From contig MHXC01000049.1 of NCBI GenBank assembly GCA_001824325.1, positions 5,847-21,262 of the forward strand: a DNA stretch of 15,416 nt. The letters run 5' to 3'. Under the pieces are notes generated by a model. The model saw only the letters and a program-made list of their open reading frames with translations, was not told the origin of the DNA and ran no database searches. This document shows, one piece after another, positions 13,829-15,416 of this stretch (position 1 is the stretch's first letter; each line of letters opens with the position of its first letter). Origin of the DNA: Parcubacteria group bacterium RIFCSPHIGHO2_01_FULL_47_10b (GTDB taxonomy: Bacteria > Patescibacteriota > Minisyncoccia > 2-01-FULL-47-10). The position numbers and the translations under genes were made by a program.

Positions 13829-14028
13829 AGACTCATATATTCGAGCCGACTGTGATCGTGAATTGAAGCGATGAAATATTTATATCAGAACGAGTTTAAA
13901 CGAGGGGATAAGCGAAGCACAGCAAGGCAAAATGAGATTTCGACGGTATCGAATGGCTCTATTGAGTTCGCGTAGCGATGGATGACGTCGTGAAAACGGC
14001 GTGCTGCGCTCCTCGTACCCAATAGATC
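13829..14028 (+). promoter_or_regulatory. Long structured leader with a 34-codon ORF before the surface gene
   Basis: Together with the promoter this is the longest stretch without a firm gene. It holds a small ORF, ATG 13871 to TAG 13975 (34 codons, starts MKYLYQNEFKRGDKRS), with no recognisable family and no Shine-Dalgarno. Two hairpins are visible. TTCGA/TCGAA (13939-13943/13949-13953) has loop CGGTA. ACGTCGT/ACGGCGT (13985-13991/13996-14002) is closed by a GAAA tetraloop and flanked by AGCG/CGCT (13974-13977/14007-14010). The second ends 19 bases before the start codon of the surface gene. Regulation of the large downstream gene, or a small leader peptide, are both possible; neither is shown. 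Confidence 0.35.
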
Positions 14029-15416
14029 ATGCAGGAGAGAAAGATAACAAGATGGTTGCATTGGTTGAAACGGGATCACAATCCCATACGAGATTTTCAG
14101 AATTTTCTTCCCCGAAATGCCTTTATTGATTTGCCTGAAGCCACCAATAGACAGATTATGCGACGTGTAGTAGTCGCTACCATTTTTGTCACATTATTAT
14201 TTGGCCTGTCAATTTTCGGTAATCGCGGATCACAAGCAGCGACCGGAATCAATGGAACGATAACGTATCAGGCAAAACTCACTGACACGGCGAGCACCGC
14301 AATTTCAGACGGGTCATATAATTTTCGTTTTCGCCTCTATAGTGCGTCGAGCGGTGGCTCGCTCCTCTGGAGTGAGCAGTGGAGTAGTGCATCCTCGACA
14401 CAAATTGCGGTGACTAGCGGATTATTGACGGTCGCACTTGGTACACATACGGCATTGTCATCAGTTGACTTCAATAGTGACGCACTATGGCTCCAAGTGG
14501 AATTTGATGCCGATAGCAGCGGCTCATTCGAGGAGGTGTTTAGTCCACGAAGAAGACTTACCGCAGTGCCATATGCATTTAACGCCGATCAACTCGACGG
14601 TAAAAGTGAGGCGGAATTTGCTGATACATCAGAAAACGAAACCATTACCGGTCGGTATACGTTTAGTGCCACCACGACATTTTCAGCCACCTCAACCTTT
14701 AGTCGCGCTATTAACGTTACGGGCATATCAACCCTCGCAACAAGTACATTCAGTAAACTTTTGACGGTGAGCGGCGGTGGTCTTACCGTATCGTCAGGCA
14801 TCATAACTCTACCTTCAGGACAAATCGATAACAGCGAACTTGCAACTTCAACCGTCAATTACGGAGGGGTGAAGCTTTCACTGGGACAGGCAGACATATC
14901 CCCCGCTTTTAACCTCGCCGATGCCACAGGGTTACCCTTAACAACCGGCGTGAGTGGTATACTCCAGCTTGCCAATGGTGGCATCGGCGCCTCTTTAGCC
15001 GATCCCAATGCAGACCGTATCTTCTTCTGGGATGATTCAGCTACTTCCACTGCATTTCTTACGGTAGGGAGCGGTCTCCAAGTCTCAGGCACCACCTTAA
15101 GTGTCAATAGTACGGGATTAAATGCCGACACTGTTGACTCTCTCCATGCTGCTGCATTCCTCCGTGCTACCTCTTCTACTACCTTTGCTGCAGGCAACAC
15201 CCTTACTATTGCAGGACACCTTGCCATTACAGGTACTACCACGGCAGCCACAACCACGTTCACCAAGTTACTCACTATCTCCGGTGGTGCCTCTATCACC
15301 GGAGGCCTCAACCTTAACAGCGGGAATATTACGAGCGCAGGTACTATCAATAGTTTAAACCTCCCCACTACTGACTTTGCCGGTATCGGAGATGCTGAAT
15401 CCATCACCGGAGGCTG
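14029..15416 (+). CDS. Large repeat-rich surface / fibre-like protein, N-terminal part (continues past window)
   Basis: The frame is open from ATG 14029 to the window end (462 codons, no stop); an in-frame TAG at 14023 bounds it upstream. Residues 1-44 are a basic/aromatic, probably cytosolic segment (WLHWLKRDHNPIRDF); 46-63 form a hydrophobic helix; SQAATG after it resembles a signal cleavage site. An internal ATG at 14158 (Met44) would give a conventional signal peptide. Residues 76-185 are a beta-sandwich-like domain common in bacterial surface proteins (ITYQAKLTDTASTAISDGSY, RLYSASSGGSLLWSEQW, SPRRRLTAVPYAFNAD). Then come low-complexity Thr/Ser repeats and fibre-type motifs: NADQLDGKSEAEF (185) and its relative NADTVDSLHAAAF (365), ADPNADRIFFWDD (324), and two copies of TFxKLLTxSGG. 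Such repeats occur in phage tail fibres and giant CPR surface proteins. Function is probably attachment; the missing C-terminus would decide. Confidence 0.82.
   Translation, partial: MQERKITRWLHWLKRDHNPIRDFQNFLPRNAFIDLPEATNRQIMRRVVVATIFVTLLFGLSIFGNRGSQAATGINGTITYQAKLTDTASTAISDGSYNFRFRLYSASSGGSLLWSEQWSSASSTQIAVTSGLLTVALGTHTALSSVDFNSDALWLQVEFDADSSGSFEEVFSPRRRLTAVPYAFNADQLDGKSEAEFADTSENETITGRYTFSATTTFSATSTFSRAINVTGISTLATSTFSKLLTVSGGGLTVSSGIITLPSGQIDNSELATSTVNYGGVKLSLGQADISPAFNLADATGLPLTTGVSGILQLANGGIGASLADPNADRIFFWDDSATSTAFLTVGSGLQVSGTTLSVNSTGLNADTVDSLHAAAFLRATSSTTFAAGNTLTIAGHLAITGTTTAATTTFTKLLTISGGASITGGLNLNSGNITSAGTINSLNLPTTDFAGIGDAESITGG

Noticed and set aside
13935..13956. GATTTCGACGG, resembling the tmRNA 5' signature GATTCGACGGG
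   Set aside because: No matching tRNA-like 3' half, no tag-peptide frame and no CCA end are nearby; the bases are better explained by a short TTCGA/TCGAA hairpin.
14740..15320. Phage remnant suggested by tail-fibre-like repeats
   Set aside because: No other phage gene, integrase or attachment site is present, and such repeats are common in bacterial surface proteins.
14859..15407. 182-codon open frame on the minus strand
   Set aside because: It lies antisense to the surface-protein frame, which has clear motif content; the Thr/Ser/Ala repeat codons and C-rich composition keep the reverse frame open. The product (Val/Ala/Pro-rich) resembles no protein.

Overview
This window looks like chromosome from a Candidate Phyla Radiation (Patescibacteria) bacterium. 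That placement is inference from three things: compact conserved genes, most of them lacking a clear Shine-Dalgarno site; an rpmF-nusB-rnc-rpsP-khpA-trmD order; and large VWA/PKD and fibre-like surface proteins of the style common in that group. UGA is used as a normal stop (dnaE, truB, rpsP, the 84-residue membrane protein), so the lineages that read UGA as glycine are unlikely. I cannot place it to a named class.

Layout. 1-1382 (+) is a dTMP-supply cluster: the 3' end of thymidylate synthase (thyA), dihydrofolate reductase (folA) and thymidylate kinase (tmk), nearly touching or overlapping. 1462-3516 (+) holds a threonyl-tRNA synthetase without the TGS domain and a small two-helix membrane protein, closed by a hairpin that also faces the convergent dnaE. 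3598-6765 (-) is the DNA polymerase III alpha subunit, with an apparently complete PHP metal site. A divergent promoter region (6766-6911) leads into 6912-11399 (+), a translation/RNA-processing block: an unknown coiled-coil protein, truB, rpmF, nusB, rnc, rpsP, khpA, trmD. 11446-15416 (+) is a cell-surface block with its own strong promoters: a single-pass membrane protein, a secreted VWA protein with two PKD-like domains, and the first ~462 codons of a large repeat-rich surface or fibre-like protein that runs off the window.

How the parts work together. ThyA makes dTMP and dihydrofolate, FolA regenerates tetrahydrofolate, and Tmk phosphorylates dTMP towards dTTP, which DnaE consumes. The middle block makes and matures ribosomes and tRNAs: S16, L32, NusB and RNase III for rRNA transcription and processing, KhpA as an RNA-binding protein, TruB Psi55 and TrmD m1G37 for tRNA. 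The final block is probably envelope or attachment machinery.

The points most worth a second look are: the fibre-like gene, with its long structured leader and an internal shift in base composition; promoters whose -10 box lies 6-9 nt before the start codon, implying leaderless mRNAs; a perfectly regular ten-heptad coiled coil with aromatic core positions that overlaps truB; and replacement of textbook catalytic Asp residues in both RNase III (Asp to Asn) and TrmD (Asp to His). No tRNA, rRNA, CRISPR array, insertion sequence or integrase was seen. No gene-free stretch exceeds 300 bases; the longest, 13770-14028, is described as a promoter and leader.
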